Assembly (NCBI RefSeq): GCF_013839425.1
Contig: NZ_JACDNP010000001.1
Coordinates: 124,001 to 188,000, forward strand
Reading direction: 5' to 3'
Length of the DNA: 64,000 bases
From: Halorhabdus salina
Lineage (GTDB): Archaea; Halobacteriota; Halobacteria; Halobacteriales; Haloarculaceae
Shown: positions 17,060 through 25,292 of the stretch, one piece after another
Position numbering within the stretch: position 1 is the stretch's first letter
How the letters are laid out: every line of letters starts with the position of its first letter
Program-made: the position numbers and the translations under genes
The notes under the pieces: generated by a model
The model's database searches: none
What the model was told of the DNA's origin: nothing
The model's input: the letters and a program-made list of their open reading frames with translations, nothing else

Positions 17060-17893
17060 CTACTCGGTGTCCTCGGTTTCGTCGTCCGACTCGTCGGCGT
17101 CCTCGTCCGTCTCCTCGCCCTCCGCTTGATCATCTGCTCCCTCGGCTTCCTTGTCGGCTTCAGCAGGGAGCAAGCCGAGATCGTCGAGATGGGCTTCTTT
17201 CTGCTCGTCAGTGAGTTCACCGAACTGGGCGTCGTCGACGCTGATCGTTGCGACGCCGATCCCTTCCGGGGTGAGTTCGTCGTCGTTGACCGAGGCCATC
17301 GCTTCGAGTGCGAGCGCGACGCCCGCTTCGAGGTCCATCTCCTCGTCGTAGTTCGCTTCGAGATACTCCCGAGTGTCGCCGCGATCGGCACCGATCGCGA
17401 GTGCCTTCCACTCGTAGGGGGTTCCCGAGGGATCAGTCTCGTACAGTCGGGGTTCGCCGTTGCTGACGCCAGCGATAATCAGTGCGACGCCGAACGGCCG
17501 GGCCCCTCCGATCTGGGTGTACTGCTGGATGTGATCGGTTACCTGCTTGGTGAGCGTTTCGACGCCGATCGCTTCGCCATACCGGAGCTGGTTGACCTGT
17601 GCTTGCCGGCGAGCGAAATCGATAAGCTGGCGAGCGTCGGCGACGTGGCCAGCCGAGGCGATACCGATGTGGTCGTCTGCCTTGTGGATTTTCTCGACGG
17701 ACGAACGCTCCATCAACGGCGAGCGGATGCGCTTGTCCACCGCGAGGACGACACCATCGGCCGTCCTGACGCCGATACTCGCCGTTCCGCGCTTGACGGC
17801 CTCCCGTGCGTATTCGACTTGGTAGAGGCGACCATCCGGCGAGAAGATCGTGATTCCGCGGTCGTAGGCCTGCTGTTGGGATTGTCCCTGCAT
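17060..17893 (-). CDS. psmA: Proteasome subunit alpha
   Basis: The 277-residue protein has the alpha-subunit N-terminal gate and helix (YDRGITIFSPDGRLYQVEYA) and the Ntn-hydrolase fold (TASIGVRTADGVVLAVDKRI), with no catalytic threonine, as expected. The last 45 residues are a very acidic tail of Glu, Asp and Ala typical of haloarchaea. Seven copies form each outer ring of the 20S core particle and admit substrates delivered by PAN/Cdc48. It starts two bases after the rnp2 stop, so it shares that transcript. Confidence 0.97.
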   Translation of the reverse strand: MQGQSQQQAYDRGITIFSPDGRLYQVEYAREAVKRGTASIGVRTADGVVLAVDKRIRSPLMERSSVEKIHKADDHIGIASAGHVADARQLIDFARRQAQVNQLRYGEAIGVETLTKQVTDHIQQYTQIGGARPFGVALIIAGVSNGEPRLYETDPSGTPYEWKALAIGADRGDTREYLEANYDEEMDLEAGVALALEAMASVNDDELTPEGIGVATISVDDAQFGELTDEQKEAHLDDLGLLPAEADKEAEGADDQAEGEETDEDADESDDETEDTE

Positions 17894-17895
17894 AG

Positions 17896-18375
17896 TTACT
17901 CAAGATCGCGTTGCGTCGCCCCGACGAACCCCTCGTCGATCCGCACGTCGACGCGGCCGTTCCGGACGACGGCAGATCGATCGGCACCCGCAAAGGCGAC
18001 GTCGCTGTGCTCGGTGGCTTCCGGGCGACTTCCTAAATACTTTTCCTCACACGCACGCACCGTGCCGCTGACGCCGCTGACGCGGACGCCGACCGGCTCG
18101 TCAGCGACGTCCGCCAGACAGGCCAGGACGGCGCGGGCGTCCGCGGTCGCGCCACGGCGTGTCCGAACGATGGCGTTGCCTTGCCCGTCCTCGAATGTGA
18201 ACTGTTCGACGGTGAGATCGACCCGGGACGATCCCACGTCACCGAGTAGATTCTGGGCCGCGAACCACAGTTCCCGCTGGAACGCCCGTCGATCGATCGC
18301 TGTGTTCGGCCAGGACTCCAACTCGACAGCGAGATACCGCCAGCGCTGACGGACGTGTTTCGGGAGTGGATTCAC
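17896..18375 (-). CDS. rnp2: RNase P protein component 2 (Pop5/Rpp14 family)
   Basis: The 159-residue protein opens MNPLPKHVRQRWRYLAVELE, the archaeal Pop5 signature, and continues with an RRM-like fold (FEDGQGNAIVRTRRG). Pop5 pairs with Rpp30 to support the catalytic domain of RNase P RNA in 5' maturation of tRNA. It overlaps the upstream methyltransferase by four bases and is followed two bases later by psmA. Its partner rnp3 lies at 20032-20733, separated from this operon by an opposite-strand gene. Confidence 0.93.
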   Translation of the reverse strand: MNPLPKHVRQRWRYLAVELESWPNTAIDRRAFQRELWFAAQNLLGDVGSSRVDLTVEQFTFEDGQGNAIVRTRRGATADARAVLACLADVADEPVGVRVSGVSGTVRACEEKYLGSRPEATEHSDVAFAGADRSAVVRNGRVDVRIDEGFVGATQRDLE

Positions 18376-18995
18376 GAGTCCTCCCCCACCGCCCGTTCAG
18401 CGACCAGCACGCCAACCTGGTCGTGGACTCGCTCGACGGCCGACAGGGCGAACCCGGCCGAAGTGAGCGCGTCAGCCAACGTTCCGACCGTCGCCGGGTC
18501 GTCCACTTCAGGGGAGTAAAACGGCTCCGACGGATCGGCCTCGCCGAACAGCATGACGTCGCCGAGGACGAACCGCCGCGGGCCAAGCGCCGCGATCGAC
18601 TCGATTGCCTCGCCTTTCGCTTCGTCGTCGAGATGGTGCATCGCGAAGTTCGAGACGACGATGTCGACGGCGGCGTCGGCCGACACATTCGGCTCACGGA
18701 ATCGACCGGTTCCAAAGGAAGCGTTGTCGATACCGGCATCGGCGGCTTTCTCGCTGGCCTGTTCAAGCATCCCCTCGCTGATGTCCCGACCGATCACCTC
18801 GCTGGCCGAGTCAGCCAGTGCGAGTGCGATCGCTCCCGTCCCAGTCCCCAGATCGAGCACGACGTCGTCCGGTTCGGGCGCGGCGTGGTCGATCACTAAA
18901 TCGGCGGCCGCCCGATACTCCGGGCTCCCCTCCTGGTCGTAAGTGTCTGCGACCTTGTCGAAGCGGGCGGCGTGATCCTCGATGGAGCGTTTCAT
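18372..18995 (-). CDS. Class I SAM-dependent methyltransferase
   Basis: The 207-residue protein has the Rossmann methyltransferase motif I VLDLGTGTGAIALALA, acidic motif II (VIGRDISEGML) and motif IV (VDIVVSNFAMHHLDDE). The substrate is unknown; its constant position beside RNase P and proteasome genes in haloarchaea suggests an RNA or translation-related target, but this is inference. Its stop overlaps the rnp2 start, so it leads the rnp2-psmA transcript. The 129-base spacer upstream is shared with the divergent GAF gene. Confidence 0.85.
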   Translation of the reverse strand: MKRSIEDHAARFDKVADTYDQEGSPEYRAAADLVIDHAAPEPDDVVLDLGTGTGAIALALADSASEVIGRDISEGMLEQASEKAADAGIDNASFGTGRFREPNVSADAAVDIVVSNFAMHHLDDEAKGEAIESIAALGPRRFVLGDVMLFGEADPSEPFYSPEVDDPATVGTLADALTSAGFALSAVERVHDQVGVLVAERAVGEDS

Positions 18996-19124
18996 ACCGT
19001 CAGTTGCGGATCGAAGGCTTTCAACGCCACGGGACAGCCGCCGCCATCACGGCTGCGGTGGGCGTCTGCGCCAACGGTCTGAACCACCGGAAGGCTAAAT
19101 GGGCCAGTCTACGTGGTCGATTGC

Positions 19125-20018
19125 ATGGACCAGCGCCACCTCTACGGGGCGACGTTCGGAATCGTCGGCGTGTTACTCGCGGGCGTCCAGTTGCTACATG
19201 CAACCGAACAGACCGAGGTACCGATCGCGATCGTCGTCGACGGCGCCCCGTTCGCCTTGCTGGGCCTCTCGCTGTCCTTTGCCGGCTACTGGCTGGCCAG
19301 TAACGAAGAATTCGGCGGAGACCTTCCGCGGATCGCCGCCTGGGCCGTCGGCGGAACGCTCCTGTTGGCGTCGGTCGCTGCACTGACGCTGTTCAGCCAG
19401 CGCGTCGCAACGGGAACCCTCCAACGAGCGACGTACATCACGACCGACAGCATCACAGTCGGTGCCGTCGCCGGGACCGTTGTCGGCCTCTACGACGCAC
19501 AGAGTCAACGCCACTTCCGGGAACTGGAGGCCGAGCGGGACCGGACCGAGGAGTTCGCCCGCAAGGCGGCCGACCTCAACAATTACGGACGCGCCCTCGC
19601 CCAGGCGACGAGCGTCGAAGAAGTCAGCGCCTACTGCATCGAAGGCCTCTCCTCGCTACTGGGCCTCTCAGAGACCGCATTCGTCGAAGTCGGGCCCGAA
19701 GACGCACCGATCACCTCCAGTACAGTCTCGAACGGATCCGAAGCGCAACTCCGGGTGATCGCCCGAGAGGCGGCCGAAGACGACCGTGTCGTGGCCGTTC
19801 ACGAAAACGGGAACGTGCCCGAGGACGTCGCCTCCGTACTCACGGTCAGGCTCGAAAACACGGCCGCGACGACCGGCGTGCTCATCGCGGCCAGAACCAC
19901 GACTGAGCCGATCTCGACCGAGGACGAGCAATTGCTGGAACTGCTGGCCTCACACGCGAGCATGGTGCTCAACCGTATTTACACCGAGCATGGCAGGAAC
20001 CCAATTGACAGCCGCTGA
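19125..20018 (+). CDS. Membrane sensor with C-terminal GAF domain, no kinase
   Basis: From ATG 19125 the 297-residue protein has about four hydrophobic segments in the first 120 residues, a helical signalling linker (DAQSQRHFRELEAERDRTEEF) and then a GAF-like domain (residues about 155-290). It ends right after the GAF domain: no histidine kinase, cyclase or output domain follows. A GTG four codons earlier is possible, but CTAAAT about 30 bases upstream fits the ATG. The gene is opposite in direction to, and inserted within, the RNase P gene group. It may report to a separate kinase; its ligand is unknown. Confidence 0.7.
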   Translation: MDQRHLYGATFGIVGVLLAGVQLLHATEQTEVPIAIVVDGAPFALLGLSLSFAGYWLASNEEFGGDLPRIAAWAVGGTLLLASVAALTLFSQRVATGTLQRATYITTDSITVGAVAGTVVGLYDAQSQRHFRELEAERDRTEEFARKAADLNNYGRALAQATSVEEVSAYCIEGLSSLLGLSETAFVEVGPEDAPITSSTVSNGSEAQLRVIAREAAEDDRVVAVHENGNVPEDVASVLTVRLENTAATTGVLIAARTTTEPISTEDEQLLELLASHASMVLNRIYTEHGRNPIDSR

Positions 20019-20031
20019 TCACCAGCAGCGG

Positions 20032-20733
20032 TCAGCGGTCGTCTGACGCCTCGCGACGGACGCCCGGTTCGACAAAATGCTCGCTTGTGCGCTCGCGGTT
20101 ACGCGTTGTGAGAGTCCCCCAAGCTGCCAGACCCGACTCGATCCACGACTCCGAACAATCGAGGGCTTCACCCAGGCCAGCCAGGTCTCTCGGCGCGCGC
20201 AATTGGAGATGGGTTCGTGGATCGGCACTGACGACGTAGGGGGCGTCGTACTCCTGGATGAGATCGCGCAGTTTGGTCAGATCCCGGAGGGCACTGACGC
20301 GTTGACCGCCCTCGGCCCGTAATACCTCTCGTAGCGACCACTCTATGTGGACGCTGTTTTCGGCAGCCGTCTTGACGACGACGTGATCGACGTCGCCGTC
20401 CCCCGCCATCGGATGAGCGAGGACGTCGACTGCCGGCTGTTCGACGGCGAAGCGATTCATGTCGAGGTCGCCGCCGTGGACTGCGACGATCGTCTTCGAC
20501 TCGCGATGGTTGCCGACAAACCCGCTGGCACGGGAGCGATCCTCGGCGCGGACCTCCACGCCCGAAACGACGTCGATACCATAGGTGTCGGCGATCGATG
20601 CCCGATCGTAGTCGGGCAGGGCGTCGCCGTGATTACGGATGACAATCCCCGCAAAGCCGTATTCGGCAGCGGTCGAGGCAAGCCGGGAAACGGTGCTTTC
20701 GCCGTCCGGCCTGGCGTGGACCGCCTCGTACAT
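20032..20733 (-). CDS. rnp3: RNase P protein component 3 (Rpp30 family)
   Basis: From ATG 20733 the protein has 233 residues and a PHP-like TIM barrel: MYEAVHARPDGESTVSRLAS, GFAGIVIRNHGD, VLAHP and NSVHIEWSLREVLR. Rpp30 binds Pop5 in the archaeal RNase P holoenzyme that trims tRNA precursors. Its start overlaps the stop of the upstream DUF54 gene by one base. A GTG one codon earlier is also possible. Its usual downstream neighbours, methyltransferase and rnp2, are displaced about 1 kb by the membrane GAF gene. Confidence 0.92.
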   Translation of the reverse strand: MYEAVHARPDGESTVSRLASTAAEYGFAGIVIRNHGDALPDYDRASIADTYGIDVVSGVEVRAEDRSRASGFVGNHRESKTIVAVHGGDLDMNRFAVEQPAVDVLAHPMAGDGDVDHVVVKTAAENSVHIEWSLREVLRAEGGQRVSALRDLTKLRDLIQEYDAPYVVSADPRTHLQLRAPRDLAGLGEALDCSESWIESGLAAWGTLTTRNRERTSEHFVEPGVRREASDDR

Positions 20734-21164
20734 CACGACCCCTCGAAGGTCTCGCGGACGTTCGCGACAGCCCGGTCTTTCTTGGCCGGATACGCCTCGA
20801 CTTTGCCCCGAAGTGTGATACCATCCCCACGCTCGACGGTCCCGTTGTAGGCCGCTTGCTTGTCGAGTGTCAGGAAGAACGAACAGTTCTCGTCGATTCG
20901 ATCCTCGAGTTGGTCGAGAAATCGCGTCCGTTCAGTCTCGCCTAGGGAATCGATTTGTGCGAGGACGTGTCTGATCTCGTCGGCCCGTTCCAGCCGCGTC
21001 GAGAGGATGAGGATGCGATCCCCGTGGTGGCCTTCGGTCTCGGCGCGCTCTATGGGCGCATCCTCGGGCAGGAACGTCCGCAAAGCGCCCTCGATACGCG
21101 CATCGTCCTCGGTCGCATAGCAGAACGTCCGCAGATCGACGTAGTGGAACGGGACCGTCGACAT
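20733..21164 (-). CDS. RNA-binding protein, COG1325/DUF54 exosome-associated family
   Basis: From ATG 21164 the 143-residue protein opens MSTVPFHYVDLRTFCYATED and contains the DUF54 pattern GHHGDRILILSTRLERADEI and FLTLDKQAAYNGT. The family is described as a putative RNA-binding protein encoded next to exosome or RNase P genes in archaea. Translation is coupled to rnp3 through the overlapping TGATG. The in-frame 49-residue upstream extension is an out-of-phase reading of the preceding gene and is rejected. Confidence 0.85.
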   Translation of the reverse strand: MSTVPFHYVDLRTFCYATEDDARIEGALRTFLPEDAPIERAETEGHHGDRILILSTRLERADEIRHVLAQIDSLGETERTRFLDQLEDRIDENCSFFLTLDKQAAYNGTVERGDGITLRGKVEAYPAKKDRAVANVRETFEGS

Positions 21165-21171
21165 CGAGCGA

Positions 21172-21408
21172 TCAGGCGTCCGACTCGTCGGTTGGTTCCT
21201 CGTCCTCGGCTTCGTCGTCAGCGTCGGCCTCGGGGGCAGCCTCCAAAGCGTCTTCCGGGACGCCCTGCTCGCGGCCCTCCTCGAACTCGACGGTGTAGGT
21301 CGCGTCCCCAAACATCGTCTCCATGATCTGGGTGACGGTCCCGGTCTCGCCGTCGAAATCGCTGTGTTCGTCGTGCAAGGTGACGTGATCGTCTTCTTCG
21401 AATGCCAT
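21172..21408 (-). CDS. Small acidic SH3-like protein (DUF1918-like)
   Basis: From ATG 21408 the 78-residue protein has a beta-rich core (DHVTLHDEHSDFDGETGTVT, then ATYTVEFEEGREQGVPEDAL) resembling KOW/SH3-like small domains annotated as DUF1918 in haloarchaea. About twenty acidic residues finish it. It is seven bases upstream of the DUF54 gene and so heads the rnp3 transcript. The fold suggests nucleic-acid or protein binding; no function is known. Confidence 0.75.
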   Translation of the reverse strand: MAFEEDDHVTLHDEHSDFDGETGTVTQIMETMFGDATYTVEFEEGREQGVPEDALEAAPEADADDEAEDEEPTDESDA

Positions 21409-21583
21409 ACGCCTCGCTACTGGAGTGGCGACCAAAAAGGGACTGATTCGGCTTACGCGCCAGTTCGTGGGGTCGAACACTTAAGCCAGTGACCGTCCAA
21501 GTTCTGGGCATGATTATTCGAACGTTCGGTGGCGGGCGATCGGATCGCGGACGGACGACAGCCGACTGCGGACGTTCGGGCGG

Positions 21584-22144
21584 ATGACGGTCGTCGACAA
21601 TCTGTGGTATCGGGCCCAAGAGGCCGCCCAGCAGGCCGAGCAGACGTATCACCGGCTCCGTGAGGAGGCCACCGACGTCATGGAATTTACCCGGACGCGG
21701 CGGGTCTCTCGGCCCCGCTTCGAGACGATCACAGCCCGGATTCAGGACAACGGTCTCCCATATGGTGCCCACACTGTCACGACCAACGACGACGCGCTGT
21801 TGCTCGTTCGACACGAGGCCGTTGGCAAGTGGGTCCTGCCAGGCGGCGAAATAAGTGGTGACGAATCGTTCCAGGCGGCCGCCAGGCGCGAACTCCGCGA
21901 GGAAGCGGGCGTCGACGGGTCCTATGAGGGACTCGAGCTACTCGGGCGGGTGGAATTCTACTGTGACGAATACGAGACGTGGGGCGTCCTCCCGATCTAC
22001 GAGGCCCAGGCCCAAACGGCTGGCCTGACGGTCGAAGATCCCGATGCCGAGATCACCGACGCCGACTGGTTCGAGACGTTGCCCGACGATACCCGCGACG
22101 AGGATGTCCTCTCACGGTGGCTCGAAACGCGCGCTAGGGACTGA
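21584..22144 (+). CDS. NUDIX hydrolase
   Basis: The 186-residue protein carries a complete Nudix box at residues 88-110 (GEISGDESFQ, then REL and EEAG), preceded by the strand GKWVLPG. Nudix enzymes hydrolyse nucleoside diphosphates linked to another group. The N-terminal 50 residues are helical and may dimerise or define the substrate, which is not predictable. It is divergent from the SH3-like gene across a 175-base spacer. Confidence 0.92.
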   Translation: MTVVDNLWYRAQEAAQQAEQTYHRLREEATDVMEFTRTRRVSRPRFETITARIQDNGLPYGAHTVTTNDDALLLVRHEAVGKWVLPGGEISGDESFQAAARRELREEAGVDGSYEGLELLGRVEFYCDEYETWGVLPIYEAQAQTAGLTVEDPDAEITDADWFETLPDDTRDEDVLSRWLETRARD

Positions 22145-22292
22145 ACTCGGCTACGCGGACGGTCACTCCAGCCACGGCAAACATGGCGGAAAGCAGACGC
22201 TGGGCGTGACACTGATCCGAAAGGGGTCGATCCGACAGCCACAGGTCGGGCCCCACATCGGGGGACCTGCCTGATCGACCCGGGATTGTACC

Positions 22293-22373
22293 TCAGTCCC
22301 CGTTCAATTTCTTCGCCATAGCGACTACGAGGGCGACAACGATCAGGGCGGCCAGTAGTTTCTTTTTCGACAT
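22293..22373 (-). CDS. 26-residue single-span membrane microprotein
   Basis: An ATG at 22373 on the minus strand opens 26 codons: MSKKKLLAALIVVALVV, then AMAKKLNGD. A basic N terminus, about fifteen hydrophobic residues and a basic C terminus make a single membrane span with positive charges on both sides. A strong AT box (CGTTTTTACG, read on the minus strand at 22397-22406) sits about 25-33 bases upstream, the spacing of a leaderless haloarchaeal promoter. No homologue is known to me. Small size makes chance occurrence possible, but promoter and composition agree. Confidence 0.5.
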   Translation of the reverse strand: MSKKKLLAALIVVALVVAMAKKLNGD

Positions 22374-22395
22374 CACCTAAACGGTCTATCCAGCA

Positions 22396-22406
22396 ACGTA
22401 AAAACG
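22396..22406 (-). promoter_or_regulatory. TATA element of the 26-residue microprotein
   Basis: Read on the minus strand this is CGTTTTTACGT, placed about 23-33 bases before ATG 22373. It is the only AT-rich box between the NUDIX and pyrI genes. Confidence 0.5.
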
Positions 22407-22503
22407 TTTCTGGAAACCCAGCCACTCCTGCGTGCTTGCAGTGAAACACCCCAGCCCTGAACGGATCGACCAACAACCCAATCGACGACGGACAGGTCAC
22501 CAG

Positions 22504-22962
22504 TCAGTCGATCAGGTCGGCGATGTCGTCACGGACGATCGTCCCACAGTACGCACAGCGCACGCCCTCAGCAAGCACATCGAAGCGTGATTCGACCGGT
22601 TCGTTCCCGGTCGTGATACAATTGCGGTTGGGGCACGAAAGGACCCCGGCGACCTCCTCGGGCCGGGAAACGCGGTCTTTCTCGACGACCTCGAAGTCCC
22701 TGATGATGTTGATCGTTGCTGCCGGCGCGATCAAGGAAAGCACGTCGAGCTCGGCCTGGCTCAGCTCCCGGTCTTCGACCTTAACGATGTCTTTCGTTCC
22801 CAGGCGATCGCTCGGTGCGTTCATGACGATACTCACGGTGTCACCGTCCCCACCCTCGATGCCGAGAATCGAGAGGACGTGCATCGCTTCCCCGCCCGTG
22901 ATGTGATCGATGACGGTCCCGCGCGGGATCTTACTGACGCGGAGTTGTTCGTCGTCGCTCAT
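22504..22962 (-). CDS. pyrI: Aspartate carbamoyltransferase regulatory chain
   Basis: The 152-residue protein has the regulatory-chain allosteric domain ([18 protein letters not shown]) and a C-terminal zinc domain with CPNRNC and CAYC. It binds pyrimidine and purine nucleotides and holds catalytic trimers together in the ATCase holoenzyme, the committed step of UMP synthesis. The ATG overlaps the pyrB stop by four bases, so the two chains are translated together in fixed ratio. Confidence 0.96.
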   Translation of the reverse strand: MSDDEQLRVSKIPRGTVIDHITGGEAMHVLSILGIEGGDGDTVSIVMNAPSDRLGTKDIVKVEDRELSQAELDVLSLIAPAATINIIRDFEVVEKDRVSRPEEVAGVLSCPNRNCITTGNEPVESRFDVLAEGVRCAYCGTIVRDDIADLID

Positions 22963-23876
22963 GCCGACTCACCCTCCAACATGAGATCGAGGAGTGCCAT
23001 TCTGACCGGCACCCCGTTGTGGGCCTGTTCGAAGAACTGTGCGTGCTCTGTCGCATCGACGTCGTGATCGATCTCGTCGACGCGTGGCAGGGGATGGAGG
23101 ACGGTCACGTCGTCGTTGACCTCCTCCAGGGTCTGGGCGTCGATCTGGTACTCGCCGGCGACGGCCCGGTATTCGCTTTCGTCCGGGAAGCGCTCTTTTT
23201 GGATCCGGGTGACGTACAGGACGTCCAGGCTGGAAAGAATTGGTTCGAGTTCAGTGTGTTCGCGGATCGTCGCCCCCTCCTCGTGGAGGTCGTAGCGAAC
23301 CGACCGGGGGAGTTTGAGGCTTTCCGGGCTGATGAAGTGCTGGGTCGCGTCGAAGTTTGTCAGCGCGTGGGCCAGGGAGTGGACGGTCCGCCCGTACTTC
23401 AGATCGCCCATGATACCGATCGTGAGGTCATCAAGGCCGGCATTCTCGCGAATCGTATAGAGATCTAAGAGCGTCTGGGTCGGATGCTGGCCAGCCCCAT
23501 CGCCCGCGTTGATGAGCGGCACGTCGACGAACTCGCTGGCCATCTTGGCTGAGCCCTCACTCGGATGGCGCATGACCAGGGCATCGGCGTAGCCTTCGAC
23601 GACCCGGACAGTGTCTGCGAGACTTTCCCCTTTCTCGACGCTCGAATACTCAACGGGGCCCATATCCACCACGTCTCCGCCGAGGCGCTTGATCGCCGCC
23701 GTGAAACTCATCTTCGTCCGCGTGCTCGGCTCGAAAAAGAGGAGCCCGAGCAGCGCACCGGGGTGGCGCTGGGTGAACGCCGCCGGATTGTCGTCGATCT
23801 CGGCCGCGCGATCCAACACCTCCTCGATGTCGGCCCGCGAGAGTTGTTTCGCGCTGATGATGTGGTCGTGAGGCAT
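22959..23876 (-). CDS. pyrB: Aspartate carbamoyltransferase catalytic chain
   Basis: The 305-residue protein has the carbamoyl-phosphate loop [11 protein letters not shown], the second loop [12 protein letters not shown] and the C-terminal [10 protein letters not shown] aspartate-binding segment. It condenses carbamoyl phosphate and aspartate to carbamoyl aspartate in the cytoplasm. It is the first gene of pyrB-pyrI. The 137-base spacer upstream is shared with the divergent KaiC-like gene. Confidence 0.97.
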   Translation of the reverse strand: MPHDHIISAKQLSRADIEEVLDRAAEIDDNPAAFTQRHPGALLGLLFFEPSTRTKMSFTAAIKRLGGDVVDMGPVEYSSVEKGESLADTVRVVEGYADALVMRHPSEGSAKMASEFVDVPLINAGDGAGQHPTQTLLDLYTIRENAGLDDLTIGIMGDLKYGRTVHSLAHALTNFDATQHFISPESLKLPRSVRYDLHEEGATIREHTELEPILSSLDVLYVTRIQKERFPDESEYRAVAGEYQIDAQTLEEVNDDVTVLHPLPRVDEIDHDVDATEHAQFFEQAHNGVPVRMALLDLMLEGESA

Positions 23877-24013
23877 CGATCACATCCCCGCTCGCCTGGT
23901 TCTTGAATCTCCCGACACGCCAGTCCTGGTCGGGAAAATAGCGCCAGGAGGTCGCCACGGTCGCTGAATCCGGAATCTTTAATCACGTGGCACCCCATGG
24001 TTGTAAATGACAC

Positions 24014-24643
24014 ATGGCCGATCGGCTCCGGACCGGGATCGATGTCCTCGACCGGAAACTCGACGGCGGGCTCCCGTCCGGCTCCATTGTAGTGCTGAAC
24101 GCGACGCCAGCCAGCCAGGCCGAGTTGTTTCTCTACGAACTGACGGCGACGCGGGGCACGCTGTATCTCTCACTGGATCGATCCGAGCAGGCGATCAAGG
24201 ACAGTCTCGAACAGTCCCCAACGGCCACCGGCCAACCGACGGTCAGGCACGTCTCCGGCGAGGCACCGCTTGACAACGCCGGCAAACTCGTCAGCGCGCT
24301 TCCGGAGACCTCGAACCTCATCATCGACCCCCTGGATGTCCTCGAAGCACAGGAACCACCCTCCCGGTTCCGGAGCTTCATGAACGACCTCCAGAACCAC
24401 ATCTTCAACACCGGCAGCCTCGCCGTCCTGCACTGTCTGGACGGTCGGGGCGTCCCCCCATTACGGGATACGACCGAGCACTTCGCCGATGTCGTCTTCG
24501 ACCTCCACACCACGATCGCCAACGACGAAGTTGAAAACCGCCTGGCGATCCCCAAGTTCCGCGGCGGTCGGGCCCCGACCAGCGTCATCAAACTCGACCT
24601 GGTCGAGGAGGTCAGCATCGACACCAGCCGCGATATCGCCTGA
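24014..24643 (+). CDS. RAD55/KaiC-like RecA-fold protein lacking Walker A
   Basis: The 209-residue protein begins like a KaiC/RAD55 ATPase (GIDVLDRKLDGGLPSGSIVV), but the position of the GxxxxGK[ST] P-loop reads LNATPASQAE, with no lysine. Other family strands remain: GTLYLSLDRSE and NLIIDPLDVLE. It is therefore probably catalytically dead and may bind nucleotide weakly or act through protein contacts. Haloarchaea encode similar degenerate members, sometimes annotated as HTR-like regulators. No operon partner is visible; a T-run follows the stop within ten bases. Confidence 0.75.
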   Translation: MADRLRTGIDVLDRKLDGGLPSGSIVVLNATPASQAELFLYELTATRGTLYLSLDRSEQAIKDSLEQSPTATGQPTVRHVSGEAPLDNAGKLVSALPETSNLIIDPLDVLEAQEPPSRFRSFMNDLQNHIFNTGSLAVLHCLDGRGVPPLRDTTEHFADVVFDLHTTIANDEVENRLAIPKFRGGRAPTSVIKLDLVEEVSIDTSRDIA

Positions 24644-24652
24644 ACCACGACC

Positions 24653-24657
24653 TTTTT
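24653..24657 (+). terminator. T-run after the KaiC-like gene
   Basis: TTTTT lies ten bases beyond the stop codon, as in archaeal intrinsic termination. The stem-loop island begins immediately after it. Confidence 0.5.
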
Positions 24658-24660
24658 ACT

Positions 24661-24930
24661 GCGGTGAGTTCGCTTCGCGAACAGCGTGGCGGCGTTCGCC
24701 GCCACGTCATCCGGTTGCGGGCCATCTGGCCCGCAACCCACCCTTTGCAAAAAGCTCGACCAAAAACATCTCCGAGCGCCGCAGGCGGCGCTCGGAGTGT
24801 TCTCGTGAGCGATAGCGAACGAGAGCTCGTCAGTGCTTGCTCTGACGGTGAACCGGCTCGCTGCTCACGGTTGCACCGTTCGCATAGATCGAGATCGTCG
24901 CGATCTCGCTTCGCTCGCCGGACAGGCGGC
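24661..24930. repeat. Stem-loop island A: run of seven perfect short hairpins
   Basis: This non-coding stretch (part of a 316-base gap) holds consecutive perfect inverted repeats at 24668-24682, 24686-24705, 24713-24738 (12-bp arms, two-base loop), 24770-24797 (13-bp arms, two-base loop), 24801-24824, 24829-24846 and 24890-24908. Frames in it lack domain content and are byproducts of GC-rich palindromes. The units share no common sequence, so it is not a CRISPR array. A similar island lies at 40271-40638. Its function is unknown. Confidence 0.85.
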
Positions 24931-24959
24931 CGGAATACCGTTTTGTCAGTTGCACACCT

Positions 24960-25274
24960 ATGGCCGGTATGGATCGGGACGCGAACGTGGACGCTGATGC
25001 GATCCGTCAGCGGGCGTGGATCGAGTACAGAGAGCCCGAAACCGCGCGGGTCGAAGATCCCGTCTGGGTGGCCGAAGACAGCGAAAGCGGCTGTCTAGCC
25101 ATCGGCGACGTCCGGATCGAAGCCGTGGGGAATCTGGTTGCTACTGTCGAGGAGTATGAACGATCGGATACCGACACGCCGTTGCTGAAAGCTCGCGGGC
25201 AATCGATGCCGCGCCGATTGGGCCGGGAAAATCGAACTGCGCCGTTGCTCGATCGATTGTTACCCTGGCGATGA
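24960..25274 (+). CDS. Small hypothetical protein
   Basis: The 104-residue protein is acidic in its first three quarters, with predicted strands (CLAIGDVRIEAVGNLVATVE), and ends in a basic, proline-rich tail (PRRLGRENRTAPLLDRLLPW). I recognise no family. Codon use is like that of neighbouring genes, with GC-rich third positions, which favours a real gene. An ATG three codons later is an alternative start. It is followed after 18 bases by the convergent FKBP gene. Confidence 0.55.
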   Translation: MAGMDRDANVDADAIRQRAWIEYREPETARVEDPVWVAEDSESGCLAIGDVRIEAVGNLVATVEEYERSDTDTPLLKARGQSMPRRLGRENRTAPLLDRLLPWR

Positions 25275-25292
25275 TTCGGTCGGATCCGGTCC

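Larger units (their letters stand above)
22145..22503. other. Spacer containing only a microprotein gene
   Basis: Between the NUDIX gene and pyrI there is no larger gene. The only supported feature is the 26-codon frame at 22293-22373 with its promoter. The remaining sequence shows no tRNA, repeat or domain-coding frame. Confidence 0.6.

Noticed and set aside
24661-24930. CRISPR array
   Set aside because: The hairpin arms differ from unit to unit and there are no constant repeats with regular spacers. The same holds for 40271-40638. No cas gene is in the window.
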